Source: Eupeodes corollae
Taxonomy: Eukaryota > Arthropoda > Insecta > Diptera > Syrphidae
DNA: 64,000 bases
Direction: 5' to 3'
NCBI RefSeq assembly: GCF_945859685.1
Contig: NC_079147.1
Coordinates: 257,972,572-258,036,571, forward strand
The position numbers were made by a program, and so were the translations under genes. The notes beneath the pieces are model-generated. The model ran no database searches. It saw only the letters and a list, made by a program, of their open reading frames with translations, and was not told the DNA's origin. Within the stretch, counting starts at the first letter, position 1; each line of letters starts with the position of its first letter. Shown piece by piece: positions 44,069-55,799 of this stretch.

Positions 44069-45613
44069 AACTTCATATAGGAAGTTACTGTAACGGGTCC
44101 GATTTGTCAAATTGAAAATTTTGACATTTCTCGACGTTTCAAGGTCCCTAGAGTCGAAATAAATTTTTTTTAGAAAGATGTCTGTGAGTGCGTGTGTACG
44201 TACGTTCGTACGTCCGTACGTTTGCGATGTTTTTTTTTGTCGTCCAGAACCAGAAGATCGAATTCAAATAAATTTTGTTAAACAGATATTAAGGCACAAA
44301 GATGCAGAAAGGGCTCTCAAGAAAATTGCATGGTGGTTTTTTACTATAGCAGTTTAAAAAAAGTGTGAACATTTTGGTTAACCCTAAATATTTTTACGAA
44401 CCACAACCGCTAGAGACTTGAATTAAATTTTATATAATATATTGTAACGTGATATCAAAGAAATATATTTTTTGAAAAAAATCCATTTAACGGTTTTTTT
44501 TATAAATCAAAAAACTGAAAAAAAATGTGTCAACTCCAAAATTTTACGACTAAAATATGATTTCATCTCCAAAACAATTATGTGCAACGAAGAATAATGA
44601 CATTTGACAAAATTTTAAGAAAAATTGACGGTTTTTTTTTATAAAAATCCAAAAAAAAAACAATACTCAAAGTTGGAAAAATTGAATATCTATTCAAATA
44701 TCTTTTCAAAAACTTGAAATTTAGGCTTCAATTTTATTTTATCTTATAAGAAATATTGCTTTCAACAATATGAAAAACGTTGAGAAAAATCGAATTGACA
44801 GTTTTTTTTTACAAAACATAAAAACCTAAAAAAAAATCATAAAAGTTGGTAAAAATTAATTTTCGACTCATATATCTTTCCAAAAATTTGAGATAATAGC
44901 TTCTTACTAATTTTTACTTATAAGAAATATTGTTTTATGACATTCAGTAAATTTTTGAAAAAAATCGAATTGACGTTTTTTTTTACAAAAAATTTACAAA
45001 AATTGGTAAAAAATGAATTTCGACTCAAATATGTTTTCAAAAAATTGAGATAATAGCTTCCTACTAATTTGTACTTATAAAAACTATTGTTTTCAACATT
45101 CAGTAAAAGCTTTAAAAAAATCGAATTGACAGTTTTTTTACAAAAAATTAAAAACCGAAAACAAATTAACAAAAGTTGGTAAAAAATAAATTTCGACTTA
45201 AATATCTTTTTAAAATTGAGATAATAGCTTCTAACTAATTTTTACTTATAAGAAATATTTTTTTCAACATTAAGACAAATTTTGAGAAAAATCCAATAGA
45301 CAGTTTTTTTACAAAAAATAAAAACCTAAAAAAAATGTATAAAGTTGGTAAAAAATTTACTTTCGACTCTAATAGCTTTAAAAAATTTAAAAATTTTGGC
45401 TACAAACTATTTTATTTCACAGAAAATATTGTTTTCGATATTCAATAATTTGTATATAAAAATCTAGCAGTCCTTTTTTTCATAAAAAAAAATGAAAAAA
45501 TAGTACGCAAATTTGGTAAAAATTGATACGAGTACATATAGACAAACTTTTAAGCAAGACAAATCGACAGACGGGATGGGAAGTTATCAGTGTGGGTCGC
45601 ATCCCAGCCTCTT
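44069..45613. mobile_element. Noncoding satellite-bearing element, copy C
   Basis: Starts with the inner motif (TTAACTTCATATAGGAAGTTA, written here as TTAACTTCATATAG plus GAAGTTA), then GTCCGATTTGTCAAATTG, CTCGACGTTTCAAGGTCCCT, the CpG block (CGTACGTTCGTACGTCCGTA near 44199) and the long arm. The CGAATTGAC box starts at 44791, 44966, 45122 and a variant near 45294 (intervals 175, 156 and about 172). The right terminal motif ends near 45613 (GACGGGATGGGAAGTTATCA, GTGTGGGTCGCATCCCAGCC). The short arm and left terminal motif are missing. Same orientation as A1. Confidence 0.65.
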
Positions 45614-45689
45614 TTTTTTTTAATTCGCAAAGTAAAATTTTAAATTTTAGATCATCAAATATTTTATTATTGAGACAGTATGAGAGCTT

Positions 45690-46065
45690 GTGCAGACAAA
45701 TTATTGAAATCGGGTTATTAGTTCTTGAGAATACTTTAAAGCAAATGATAATGGTTCTATGGGAGGTTAACTTCTGGAGCAATACAAAAATATTTGTGTG
45801 TATTGTGAGAAGCCAAAGAAACAATTTTGTATAGAAAATTAAAAAAATATTTCGATTTGTTTTTGAGAAAATTCGAAATTCGATTTTTGACCAAAAAATT
45901 AAAAAAAAGCGTCTAACGGGAATCGGCTCAAACCCTTAAAATTTAAATTTATTGAGCCAATGGTTTTGGCAGTGCCAGACTTTTCGACTTCTTTACTAAC
46001 GTTATGTCATGTTTGATTAAAATCTCGAGATCGATTTACAAATTGCAAAACATTCTTATATGTCG
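45690..46065 (+). repeat. Second copy of the transposon 3' noncoding region
   Basis: Matches 43617-44020 through most of its length with an extra few bases (GAAATTCGAAATTCGATTT). There is no transposase coding DNA before it. The two copies flank copy C as direct repeats. Confidence 0.65.
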
Positions 46066-48446
46066 GAAGAAAAATCCGTTAAGATTTTTTAGATTAGGGT
46101 CAATCAACTGTTTTTTTTTTTCATATTCTCAAAGATATCAATATCCTCCCCATTCTCTGCAAACTTCAAATAGAGCATTGTTTCAATTCATCTACAATAA
46201 TTTCTTTTTTTGTAACAGTTTTTCTCTTTCCACACACATTGTTCTTAATGTTTGTACCTACAATCGAAAATAAAGTATTTCCTGCGATCGCTTTTAACAA
46301 TCATTGAAATCCTTCATACCGGATGTATGCTGGTTGTACATGTACAATGTACACTCTTCAGAAATAATTTCTTCCAACAATTTCTCACACATAAAAACAA
46401 TTAATATTGGTCAAAGATATCAATCTCTGATGTCCATACAAGGGCCTCTCCAACAATGTGTCACTTCTATGCTTCAAACTCGCAATTAAAGTAATTTCCG
46501 TCCGCCTTGGTACCCCAGCAGTTTAAAAACTTTTCCGAACAATATTCTAAAATTTTCCCAAAACCCTCATTATGTTAACAAAAATACTAATACAATTTCA
46601 AACTTAGGTATAGTTCCCACAATGACATCATAGATGGCAGTATAATTGTTATATCACACGTTCAGCTTGTCTAGCGTATAGTCCCCATAGCATATTGCTA
46701 CTCATAAATGGGTTCCTATAGGTGTCTTTACTCGTATATAGGTAGCCTAGGCCAATCAACATTTTACGATCTTTTCGCATACCATACCTACTCTCACTTT
46801 TCATACTTTTCACTTCTCACCAACAACTTGTCCTTCAGAGACAATAAAATCCTGTACCAAAAGCCATTATTAGAAATTTTGCGTAAAAGCCTCACCATCA
46901 CCACATTACAAAAAACCTAACAGTTGCCATTTAAGCATCAGAGCAAGTAGAGATATAAAACGGTAGCACCTGCATAATTTCAGCACTCAAACACCTCGCT
47001 TTTTGGTTATTAAAACAATTAGATGAAAATAAAATACAAAACTTTGCCCATAATGTCTAATGACAGTTTAATTACCCGCAGAGCGGCTATACAGCTTGGT
47101 TTTTGGTGTTGACACTTCCTGTTCGATGGGAGAAGATGTCCAGTGTCATGGTCGGTGCGGCGTTTATGTGTTTCTCTGATGCTTATATTTCGGGGGCGAG
47201 AATCTGTAGGAACTCACACACTATACCTAACCTATCTATACTACACATAATGGGCTGGGCCTGGGCAATTGCGAAAGTGAAATGACAATTATCCGGGACA
47301 GGGCTTCGGTATTATATTAGAATTGAGGCAGGAGCGACTCTTTATCTACCCTTAGCAATCGATTCAGTCGGCTGGAAAATACGTTTTAGACCCACCACCA
47401 CTGCACTGCCAAACCAATGTTTGAGACCGATCTAATGATATGATTACGTGATATGGTGACATGGAAATGCAGGACGTCGCTGCCGCCGGTGCCACCGGAG
47501 ACGTACAGAATTGAATGGAAAAAGAAAAACTGATGGTCAGGCCGCATGTGAATTATGCGAATGCGAAGCAAACCGTGCTTCTGTCAACGCGTAATGTTGC
47601 ATAGTTCTATATCCCCGTCCAGAGTTGCTGTCACTTGCAGGGCTCTATCGCTCGTTTTGTGCCTTTTGTGACACAAAGGCCTAGCTAGCAATTTATCAAT
47701 AGCTCTCCCCCTTTGCCCTCTTGTCAGAATATACGAGTATCTTTGACTGTGACTCAGTCGTCAGTCAACGTTTTCGATATATGGTAGCTACAAACGTATG
47801 AACTCTTTTGAGAGTGGCACCACCACACCACGGCCAACAGTCTCAAGTTGCAGCGCGCGGCGCTGACAGGTTTGATGTAGTGGAAATAATCGTGCAGCTT
47901 TAAATGCACAAATCAAAGCCGAGAGAGGAAACTATTTCTTTAATTAAGTTGAGGTTGAGTTAGTTCAGTTCGGCAGCAAGGTGGATGTGAATGATGTTGA
48001 TGGGTGCAGGCGAAACACACACAGAAATTAACGCAGCAATTGTGGATAGATGAGGGCGACACGATAAGGATGACAGTTTTTAATTTGTTTTTTTTTTTTT
48101 TTTCTTTTTAGGTTTTTATCAGCAGCACGCTAAGGGCGATACAGAGCCTAACCGATAGTGCTGCATTTAAGGAAGCCGATTTTCCTTTACTGAGGCTTGT
48201 AGTGACGTGTAAAGTAGAAATGTTTAGAAATATTTGTTCGTTTGTATTAAAATTTTAAAGTAATATTATGATTTTATTAGGAACAAGTTAAAAATGGAGA
48301 CATTTATGGATTAATTGGTTATCTCAAAGCTGTATAATGATTGATACCATAACATCGTATTGTATATGTTTTGAAGAGCAAATTTTATTATTCAGTTTGA
48401 GTTTTGAATTTAGGGAAAATCAATCGGTGAATTTCAAGCAAAAAAC
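46066..48446. other. Noncoding stretch with a GC-richer segment, no gene recognised
   Basis: 46066-47000 is AT-rich. 47050-48060 has balanced composition, including CTGCCGCCGGTGCCACCGGA near 47479 and GCAGCGCGCGGCGCTGACAG near 47851, and one promoter-like site (47754). The frames 47103-47285 (+) and 47386-47571 (-) carry no known domain. This is one of the better places to look for a host exon or promoter. Confidence 0.4.
47754..47787 (+). promoter_or_regulatory. Candidate Inr/DPE-type core promoter
   Basis: TCAGTC occurs twice (47754-47759 and 47761-47766), matching the fly initiator TCAKTY. Taking the A at 47756 as +1, GGTAG falls at +28 to +32, 4 of 5 matches to the fly DPE consensus RGWYV. 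No TATA box is in place. Sequence motifs only. Confidence 0.2.
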
Positions 48447-48518
48447 TTCCCATACCGGGAATCGAACCCGGGCCTTCTGGGTGAAAGCCAGATATCCTAG
48501 CCACTAGACCATATGGGA
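48447..48518 (-). tRNA. tRNA-Glu (anticodon TTC)
   Basis: Complete 72-base minus-strand cloverleaf with acceptor, TTC anticodon loop and paired T-stem as in the copies at 9020 and 41388. A run of six T on the minus strand (48440-48445) provides the pol III terminator. Confidence 0.95.
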
Positions 48519-49879
48519 TATGTGCTTCTAAAACAGACTCTTTCTTTCTGCACGGATTTTATTTAATTTAACATGTTTTCATATTTTTTTAAGATACTAA
48601 GTTTATTTTTATACAAACTATAAATGCATATGTATACATATGTACACTATACGTAAACTTTTAAAAATAAATAATCAATAAACAAAGTTTTTGCTTTTCA
48701 TAGGAGGAAATAAAAAATATAGTATTCTGCTTGAATTTGCAATCTTATTTACACAAAATTGTTTTCTAAATAAATTTTGAAAAGTTATTTTTAGGAAATT
48801 CGATTTAAATTTTTTTTTTCTTTTGTTTGCTTGTGATTTGTTTTTATTTATAATCTAGTTTCTTAAACAACGAAGAATGACGCTAAATGTCTAATATAAG
48901 TATATTTAAAAAGCAAAATGTCTGCCGATTGGGGTTACCATTTATTGATTTAAAGAGTTAATTATATTATTAGGGCCGAAAGACATCAGTATTAAGTGTT
49001 ATAGTCTAAGTTAAAGTGTCCGTGAGTAAGCAAAGCTAGTAAGTTAATTGTTAGTTATGGTTAATTTGACTTGACTTAAAAATAGTTTTTTGTTTCAATT
49101 CATAAAAAAAATGACAATTGTTTTATTTTAATACGTGTTCATTTAGTTATGTCATTTATTATTTAATTATGGCAATTTTAATACAAGAAATGTTAAAGAT
49201 TCGTCTTTTTTATAATACAAACCATTTTCTGAAAGAAGTGATCAAAATTTACTTTCTTATTACTTTGAGTCGTAAATAATAACTGTGAACTTAGAAGTTG
49301 CACCTAAGACACATTACAAAAAAACTATTTGGGTTTCATATCATTTTACTTTAAAATTTAGAGTTTAAAGTTTTTGAGATATATGAATAAATCGATCTCA
49401 AGTGGATTTTATTATTTGAGATTTAGAAGGTGTTAGCCTTAAAATATTGTTCAGTGTATTTCCTGAAGACTGTAATTTATGACATGAGATTGGTTAACTT
49501 GTACACAGCTTGTATAATAAACACGCAATGCCTTTTTCAATCTAAAAATATTTTTTAAAAAAACGCAAAGTTCAATATTTCAATATTCAATTGTTTTTCT
49601 AAAAAAAAAGAAAAAAGTGTGTTTGGACTTGCTTTGTTTTTAAATAATAGCACTTATGTTTTAAAATTTCCTACAAAATAAGTTTGGGTCAAAATTTAAA
49701 TGCCAATTCATTTTAGATTTTTAAAATAATTTCAAAAAATTGGTAGGGCTTTTTTTCGAATTATTTCGTACATTTAAATTTTTTTAATTCTAGTACAAAC
49801 ATATTTAAAGAATGCAGTTATTAAGATCGATGTTCAAATGGTAGACATGTGCATTCAAGAGGACACAAGCGTCCACAGG
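48519..49879. other. AT-rich noncoding stretch
   Basis: Nothing coding is seen. A 16-base palindrome CATATGTATACATATG lies at 48627-48642. Confidence 0.5.
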
Positions 49880-50224
49880 TTTTTCTCAAAGCCCACCTCT
49901 GTCTATCAACTCCTTCTCTCACACTCCCGCGGTGAACATCAGGTGACTAGTACCTCAACTGGAGATTGGGTTCTAACCCCAGTGGAAAGTTTTTGGGGGC
50001 AGCAAACTAGAGAGGGGAGAGGTGTTTCCACTAAGGCACCTCTCCAGTCTCCTTATCCAGACGGCAGCGGACGAATTCCCGAGATGGAATCAACGGTGGC
50101 GTCTACAGTTCCAGTAAGGTTGAACTTCTTAGTGAACACCTTATATGGCTTCTTCAACATAGCAAGGCCTGTAAGGAGCGGTTTATTCCGCTCCCCTTCC
50201 TTGGAGTTATACTAAGGATCTGGT

Positions 50225-52150
50225 CCTCCGCATCAAAACTAACTTCGCAAACATAAGCCTAAGAGGAGAAAGATAAAGAGACCAAAGACATATTCTTTGA
50301 GCTCTTGGAAAAGACATATGAGCAGTGCACTGGTTATGACATTTAAATTGTTTTAGGAGATTTTAATGCCAAGCTAGGAAGAGAAGACATCTTTGGTGGC
50401 ATAATCGGGAGGTACAGCCTACACAACACCACCTCCGACAACGGATTCAGGCTGATCGATTTCGCTGCGGGGCGAGACGTTCTGGTAGCTAGTACACAGT
50501 TCACACATCTCAATATCCACAAGGGGACATGGAAATATCCTGATCAATCAACCGTCAACCAGGTCGACCACATCGCGATCGACGCACGACAATTCACCAG
50601 TATATCCGAACATTCCGAGGGGCCAACATTGACTCGGACCACTATACCTCGTTGTAACCAAGGTACGTCTGCGGATATCCCGATCCGAGCCAAAACAAGG
50701 AAGTACTGTGAGAAGATTCGACGTTAGCCGGCTACAATCGGAAGAGACTGCCATGACCTTTTCCGATCGAGCCTCTAATAACCTCAACATTGCCTTGCAG
50801 CCATCAGAGATGCGGCCTCTGAAGTGCTAGGTTTCACAAGGCCAATACAGCGAATCCCCTGGTTTGACGACGAATGGCGGCAAGAGCACGCAGCAAAACA
50901 AGAGGCATACAGAACTGCTCGCGAGCTCTACGAGCAGAAGAGGAAAGGAAAACCGTTTTCTTAGATGGAAAAAAAGAGATCATGAGAAGCGCGATCGACG
51001 AAATAGAGGGATGACCAACCGAATTCCGCTGTAAGAGAGAGAGAGAGAGAGAGACAATTTCGCCTACCCGACATTGACGAAGTGAAGATAGTCATATCTA
51101 AACTTAAGTCAAACAAAGCTGCTGGAGCTGACGGCTATTTAAAGCAGCAGGCGACGACTTGGGAGAAAGCATGCCCGATGAGTGGAATCTCAGCATAGTG
51201 TGTCCGATACATAAGAATGGAGACCCTCTAAATTGCGCCAACTACAGAGGTATTAGTCTCCTTAACATTCATTATAAGATCCTTTCTGCCGAATTATGTG
51301 AACATCTAAAGCCGTTCGCCAACAACCTGATATTTCCTTATCAGTGTGGCTTCAGACCAGGAAGTCCACTATCGACCAAATTTGAACACTACGGCAGATC
51401 TTGGAAAAAACCCAGAAGCTTCAAATCGATACCCACCATCTATTTATCGATTTTAAAGCTGCGTAGCATCCATAGGGAAGAGCTCTACAGAGCAACGTCT
51501 AGTTTTGGCATCCCAGTCGAACTCCGTTTGTTCAGAATGACGATGGAGAATGCACGCTGCTCTATCAAGGTCTGAAAAGATCTCATCGATGCATTTGATG
51601 TCAAAAAAGGTTTTAGACAAAGCGATGCAATGTCATGCGACTTATTTAACATCGTTCTGGAAAGAATTGTGCAAAACTCAACCATCAACACTAGTTGCAT
51701 AGTCTTCTAAAGGTCCATCCAATTACTAGGATACGCAGATGATATCGACATAATTGGAAGATCAAAGCGTGATGTGAGTGGAGCGTTTTTGGGCATTACG
51801 ACGGAAGCGTAGAAGATGGGTTTAGTGGTCAATGAGGGCAAGACCAAGTATATGCTGTCATCAAAAGAGGACACTGAACGATGACGTCTTGGACAAAACA
51901 TCACCATGGACAGCTATAACTTTGAGGTCGTTAAGAACTTTGTCTACCTGAGCACGCTGATTAACACAGACAACAAATCGCTGCTTCTTTGGACTAAGAA
52001 GGCAATTGAGAAGTAAAGTCCTCTATCGAGCATCTAAAATCACCATCTATAAGACACTCATCATCCCGGTTCTCATTTATGGCGCTGAGGCCTGGACCCT
52101 GTCAAAGAAAGATGAGAGCGTCTTAGGATGCTTCGAGAGAAAAATTTAGT
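50225..52150 (+). pseudogene. RTE ORF2 relic: endonuclease and reverse transcriptase
   Basis: Endonuclease: DKETKDIFFELLEKTYEQCT (about 50280), IVLGDFNAKLGREDIFGGII (the GDFNA box, about 50350-50410), STVNQVDHIAIDARQF, and in a shifted frame RGANIDSDHYTS (the SDH motif, about 50617-50652), so both endonuclease signatures survive. Linker: MRPLKC, CRQEHAAKQEAYRTARELYE. RT: VISKLKSNKAAGADGY, then EWNLSIVCPIHKNGDPLNCA, NYRGISLLNIHYKILSAELC, FPYQCGFRPGSPL (51090-51370). There is a deletion around the FIDFKAAYDS box, then FRMTMENARCSIKV, FDVKKGFRQSDAMSCDLFNI, and LLGYADDIDIIGRSK with an intact YADD (about 51720-51760). The connection FEVVKNFVYLSTLINT precedes a frameshifted end. Such elements are often mislabelled craniofacial development protein 2-like in insects. 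Confidence 0.9.
51034..51053. repeat. (AG)n microsatellite inside the RTE relic
   Basis: About ten AG units interrupt the endonuclease-RT linker, probably grown after insertion. Confidence 0.85.
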
Positions 52151-52984
52151 GCATTTTTTACTGAAGTCTGATTATAAATCTGTGAAAAAACATCACAAAT
52201 TGGCGGTGTTCAAATAAAATATTCTTTATAAACAATAAAATTCACTAAGTTTATTAATATTTAAGTCTCTTGAAAAGGTTTTGACGGATCATTCTTAAAT
52301 TACAGCAAAAACATTAATGGTTAATTTTTCAGTAAAAAATTTTTACCAAGACGTGGTTTGCAGTCAATATTAAACCAATTCCAGATGATTTATGAAAACG
52401 CCAAAAAAATGTATAATAATTTTTTATTACGAAAACGTTACAAATTGTTCTCAAAAACTTGTTTAATTTTCTTTCAAAAATCTACTCAATTTTTCAAGTT
52501 GATTCTAAGATTTATAATGTATGAGTGGTCGTTATTAGTCAAGAAAGTGATGACTCAAAGGTGATAGTATAAAAACTTTAAAAACAAAACTGCTTAATTT
52601 ATAATTTCTTTTACTCCTAAATTATTTTTCTTAAGTTAAGCCACTGTATCTTGAAACATAATAATACATAAAGAATTTAATAGTAGAAGACTCATTTCAA
52701 AACATACAGTTCCTTAAATCGCTTAAAAGAATGAAAAAAAATGTTCTGTTCAAGTTTCTGACAAACATTTTCAGAAATATTAAAAATGTTAGTAATTTTT
52801 GTTTATTTTTAACAATTTTTCTAAACAGTGCATTAATATTTTGTGTCCTTTGATTTAATATTACAATATTACTGAAAATAAATGTATGCACATTTGTAAA
52901 TAAGAGATATATGAAAATCCCTCAGTAGTTGTATTTTATAGCCATAACAAAATTTTACGTTATTTTGAACTCCAAGAACATTTC

Positions 52985-53125
52985 TTGCCATGGTAAGTAC
53001 TTTCTTAAATTATCTGTTTGGATTTGACATGAAAACTGATGGTCCCTTCTATCCCTGACATTACTCGTAAACAGGAATATTTGGAAGTTGTAAATCACCA
53101 GGCCCGTTGCACCACCTAATATATT
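52985..53125. repeat. Interspersed repeat, also at 25310-25425
   Basis: Shares TATCCCTGACA, GGAATATTTGGAAGTTGTAA and TCACCAGGCCCGTTGCACCA with the other copy in the same order. Possibly the 3' end of a non-LTR element. No coding part. Confidence 0.45.
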
Positions 53126-55425
53126 TGTCAAAACCAAAGCACAAAATAGATTACGAATCAATCGAATCAAATAAAGGAAAAACACGAAGAGCGATTATTT
53201 CGTTTCAAAAATACTTAGTATTTTATTTTTAACTAAATATCTAACTCATTTAACAAATTCGCAATTCTTAAAAACTTAAGAAAGGGCTACTATAACTAAA
53301 ATTATACCAATCCATATATTTTTAATTTGTGTACAGACTGAGATTATTACTAAATAAGTCCGAAAATAATTTAAAAGCCTTTATAATCAATTCGAAGTCT
53401 CTAAACATATCCAATAAATCTCTTCAAATTCCTTAAGGTTTTAGATATTCAAGTAAGCGAACGTATGACCTAGTCTTGCATTTTTAATTTAATTCAGCTG
53501 TACCTACTTTAATTTTAACATTAGCTTAAGATTGAAACAATCAGCGCTTCTAGAAAGACTTGGGAGATTTTATTTAAAAAAACATCGATATGAGACTCAA
53601 TAATAATTAAGGTTGGCCTCTACGAAATAGAATGTGTGTATAATCCCACAGTATTTGATAACACACATGAATCTTATTGTTATTGTTTTATTCAAACATT
53701 CGATCATAATCAATTTACCTTAATTAACGTGAACTTTTATTTGAAATTCCATAAATTCGCTATTAAATTTATTAATTTATTAAATAGTTTATCGGAAAAA
53801 ACAACAAAAGTACATATTTTCATCAATATAAAATCTTTTACAAACATACCTTTGCCGTCAATGAAACTATTCCAGCATTCAATTTTGTTTTAATAAAAAA
53901 TCAATCAAGCTTCTATAGAGACCTATACCTTGAATGCTAAAAAAGTGACAAATTAAGCTCAGCTACCGCTAATAACATTGATTAATGCATTGAATATGTC
54001 ATAATCGCACGAAATTTTGTAAGCAATTAATAAATTTCTTCTTGTTTTTTTTTTCTCTTTTATTTTTTTGCTGTAAAACATCAATAAATAAAATTACACA
54101 AATTATAATGAAATTCCATTCTTTCAATTTTTGTTGTTGTTATTTGGAATCATCATTTACATACAAGGAACTACTGATGAAACATCCCAGTGTCTCCATT
54201 ACTGTCGCTGATGACTCTACAACATTGTATGATTATTATATTCATTGGCATCATCATCATACCACTTACTTAGGGGCGGACTAAGTTGATTTTTTTGACA
54301 ATCTTAAGCAAATCGGCGAAGATGATGGATCTCAAAAAACAGGGTCATTAACAGGAGAAATATCTACAATGAGAAACAAAAAACAACACTCCCAAACCCA
54401 ACTTTGAAAAAAATGGTATTTTTATTAATAACGAACTCGGCTAATTAAATCTTGAAATGTCTGTCGTATGATTAATGGTTGAAGGGAATCACGAGAAAAA
54501 ATAAAACTCCCAAACCAATATTTTTTATTGTGAGCAGTGAGGATAAAAAATTTGGAAATATGATCTTTGTGATTGATAATTATTATTATAATGGATTCGA
54601 GTTGAGTTAAGAGTTATACAGAGCTCGTGTATTGAAGAGGAAAGACGACTGCTGTTTTGATGTCATGATGCCAATCAAAATTATTAAAATTTTGAGTAGA
54701 TAATTAGCTCAGTTGGAAGCAGGTATCTATAATATTCAAATATATCTACTTACGCATCACGAAAGAATAAAACTTCCGTTTAATGAGGTGAATACTGCTT
54801 CTAGTGATTTTTAGAGTCTACACATTTTGGTTAAAAATGGCGCCACATTAACAGATTTTGGGTGTTTTTTTATTTTTTAAGAAGAAGAGTATCAGTTTTG
54901 AATTCGATGAAAATATTTTGAAAGTTGATGGCCTTTGAATATTGTAGTTAATGATGTGATTTTATAGAATCAAATTTTTATTTAAACTTGACAATATTAT
55001 ATGCAAAAACTTCCTGTTACCTGTCAGCAGTAAAAGGTACTTTAAGACAATACGTGTCATCTGGTGGCCTGGCACAAAAATGTGTGTTATTTGAAGTTTC
55101 GTCTTACATTCAATTTTTAAAATTTGTTTCACGTGCAAGTCAAATACTTGAAGAAATGGATTCAATAGGTTTTTCAAAAAAATCTGGAAACCTCAATTTT
55201 TCCCATACGCGATATATTTTATTCAGGCAACAATTTTATACAAATTTCTACTTTTCGAATACTGTTTGTTTTGAAGAATTTTTTCAACGCAAAATTTGGA
55301 AGAAGACGGGATGACATTTTTAGTTATGAATTTAGCTTATTTCGATTCATGGAGTTCTAAGGACGTGTGGTTTCCAATCGGTCAATTCTTTTTTTACAGT
55401 TGGTCTTTTCGACACCTGTCACTTA
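53126..55425. other. AT-rich noncoding stretch
   Basis: No recognised protein. The frame 54988-55314 (+, 108 codons) has no domain I know; it may be a decayed part of the transposon whose end lies at 55.5 kb. Confidence 0.4.
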
Positions 55426-55429
55426 ATAT

Positions 55430-55756
55430 ATGCTCAAGTTGGTCTCCCATTTTATAATGAATAGACTTCCCTTTGAAAAACGTTTGCAAAGTGTGCAAAA
55501 TTATTACCTAATTGATTCTTCGGATCACGCAGCCGTGAATACTGCCTCGTGGCCTTCAATATCGTGTGATTTAACACAGCTTGACTATTTTGTGTGGGGT
55601 TTTGTGAAATTCCAGGTAGACACAGGGAGCCAATTGACGCCTTGGAGTGTTATTGCGGACATACGCCCCAACATCTGCAAAAAATGGTCGGGAACTGAGA
55701 CTTTTCAGCTGAAATTTATTCAATTCAGCAGATGCGTCCACTTTTACAACATTTAA
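55430..55756 (+). pseudogene. Tc1/mariner-superfamily transposase C-terminal fragment
   Basis: The frame contains SWPSISCDLTQLDYFVWGFV then KFQVDTGSQLTPWSVIADIR and PNICKKW, matching the WPPRSCDLTPLDYFLWGYVK box and the following helix of the DUF4817-type transposases at 42.0-43.6 kb. The first catalytic Asp regions upstream are not recognisable. The end FIQFSRCVHF keeps the family's typical C-terminal spacing. Confidence 0.65.
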
Positions 55757-55799
55757 GGAAGAACTTAATTCTAACAAATTAAAATTTATTCTTCACCCA

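Larger units (their letters stand above)
49880..52150 (+). mobile_element. RTE-type non-LTR retrotransposon, best preserved copy
   Basis: The 5' noncoding part (49985-50230: GGGGGCAGCAAACTAGAGAG, GGAATCAACGGTGGCGTCTA) is shared with the minus-strand copy at 56.8-57.06 kb. Endonuclease and RT coding regions follow with frameshifts. The 3' end is truncated or decayed after about 52150, where AT-rich DNA begins. An (AG)n run at 51034-51053 lies in the endonuclease-RT linker. Confidence 0.8.
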
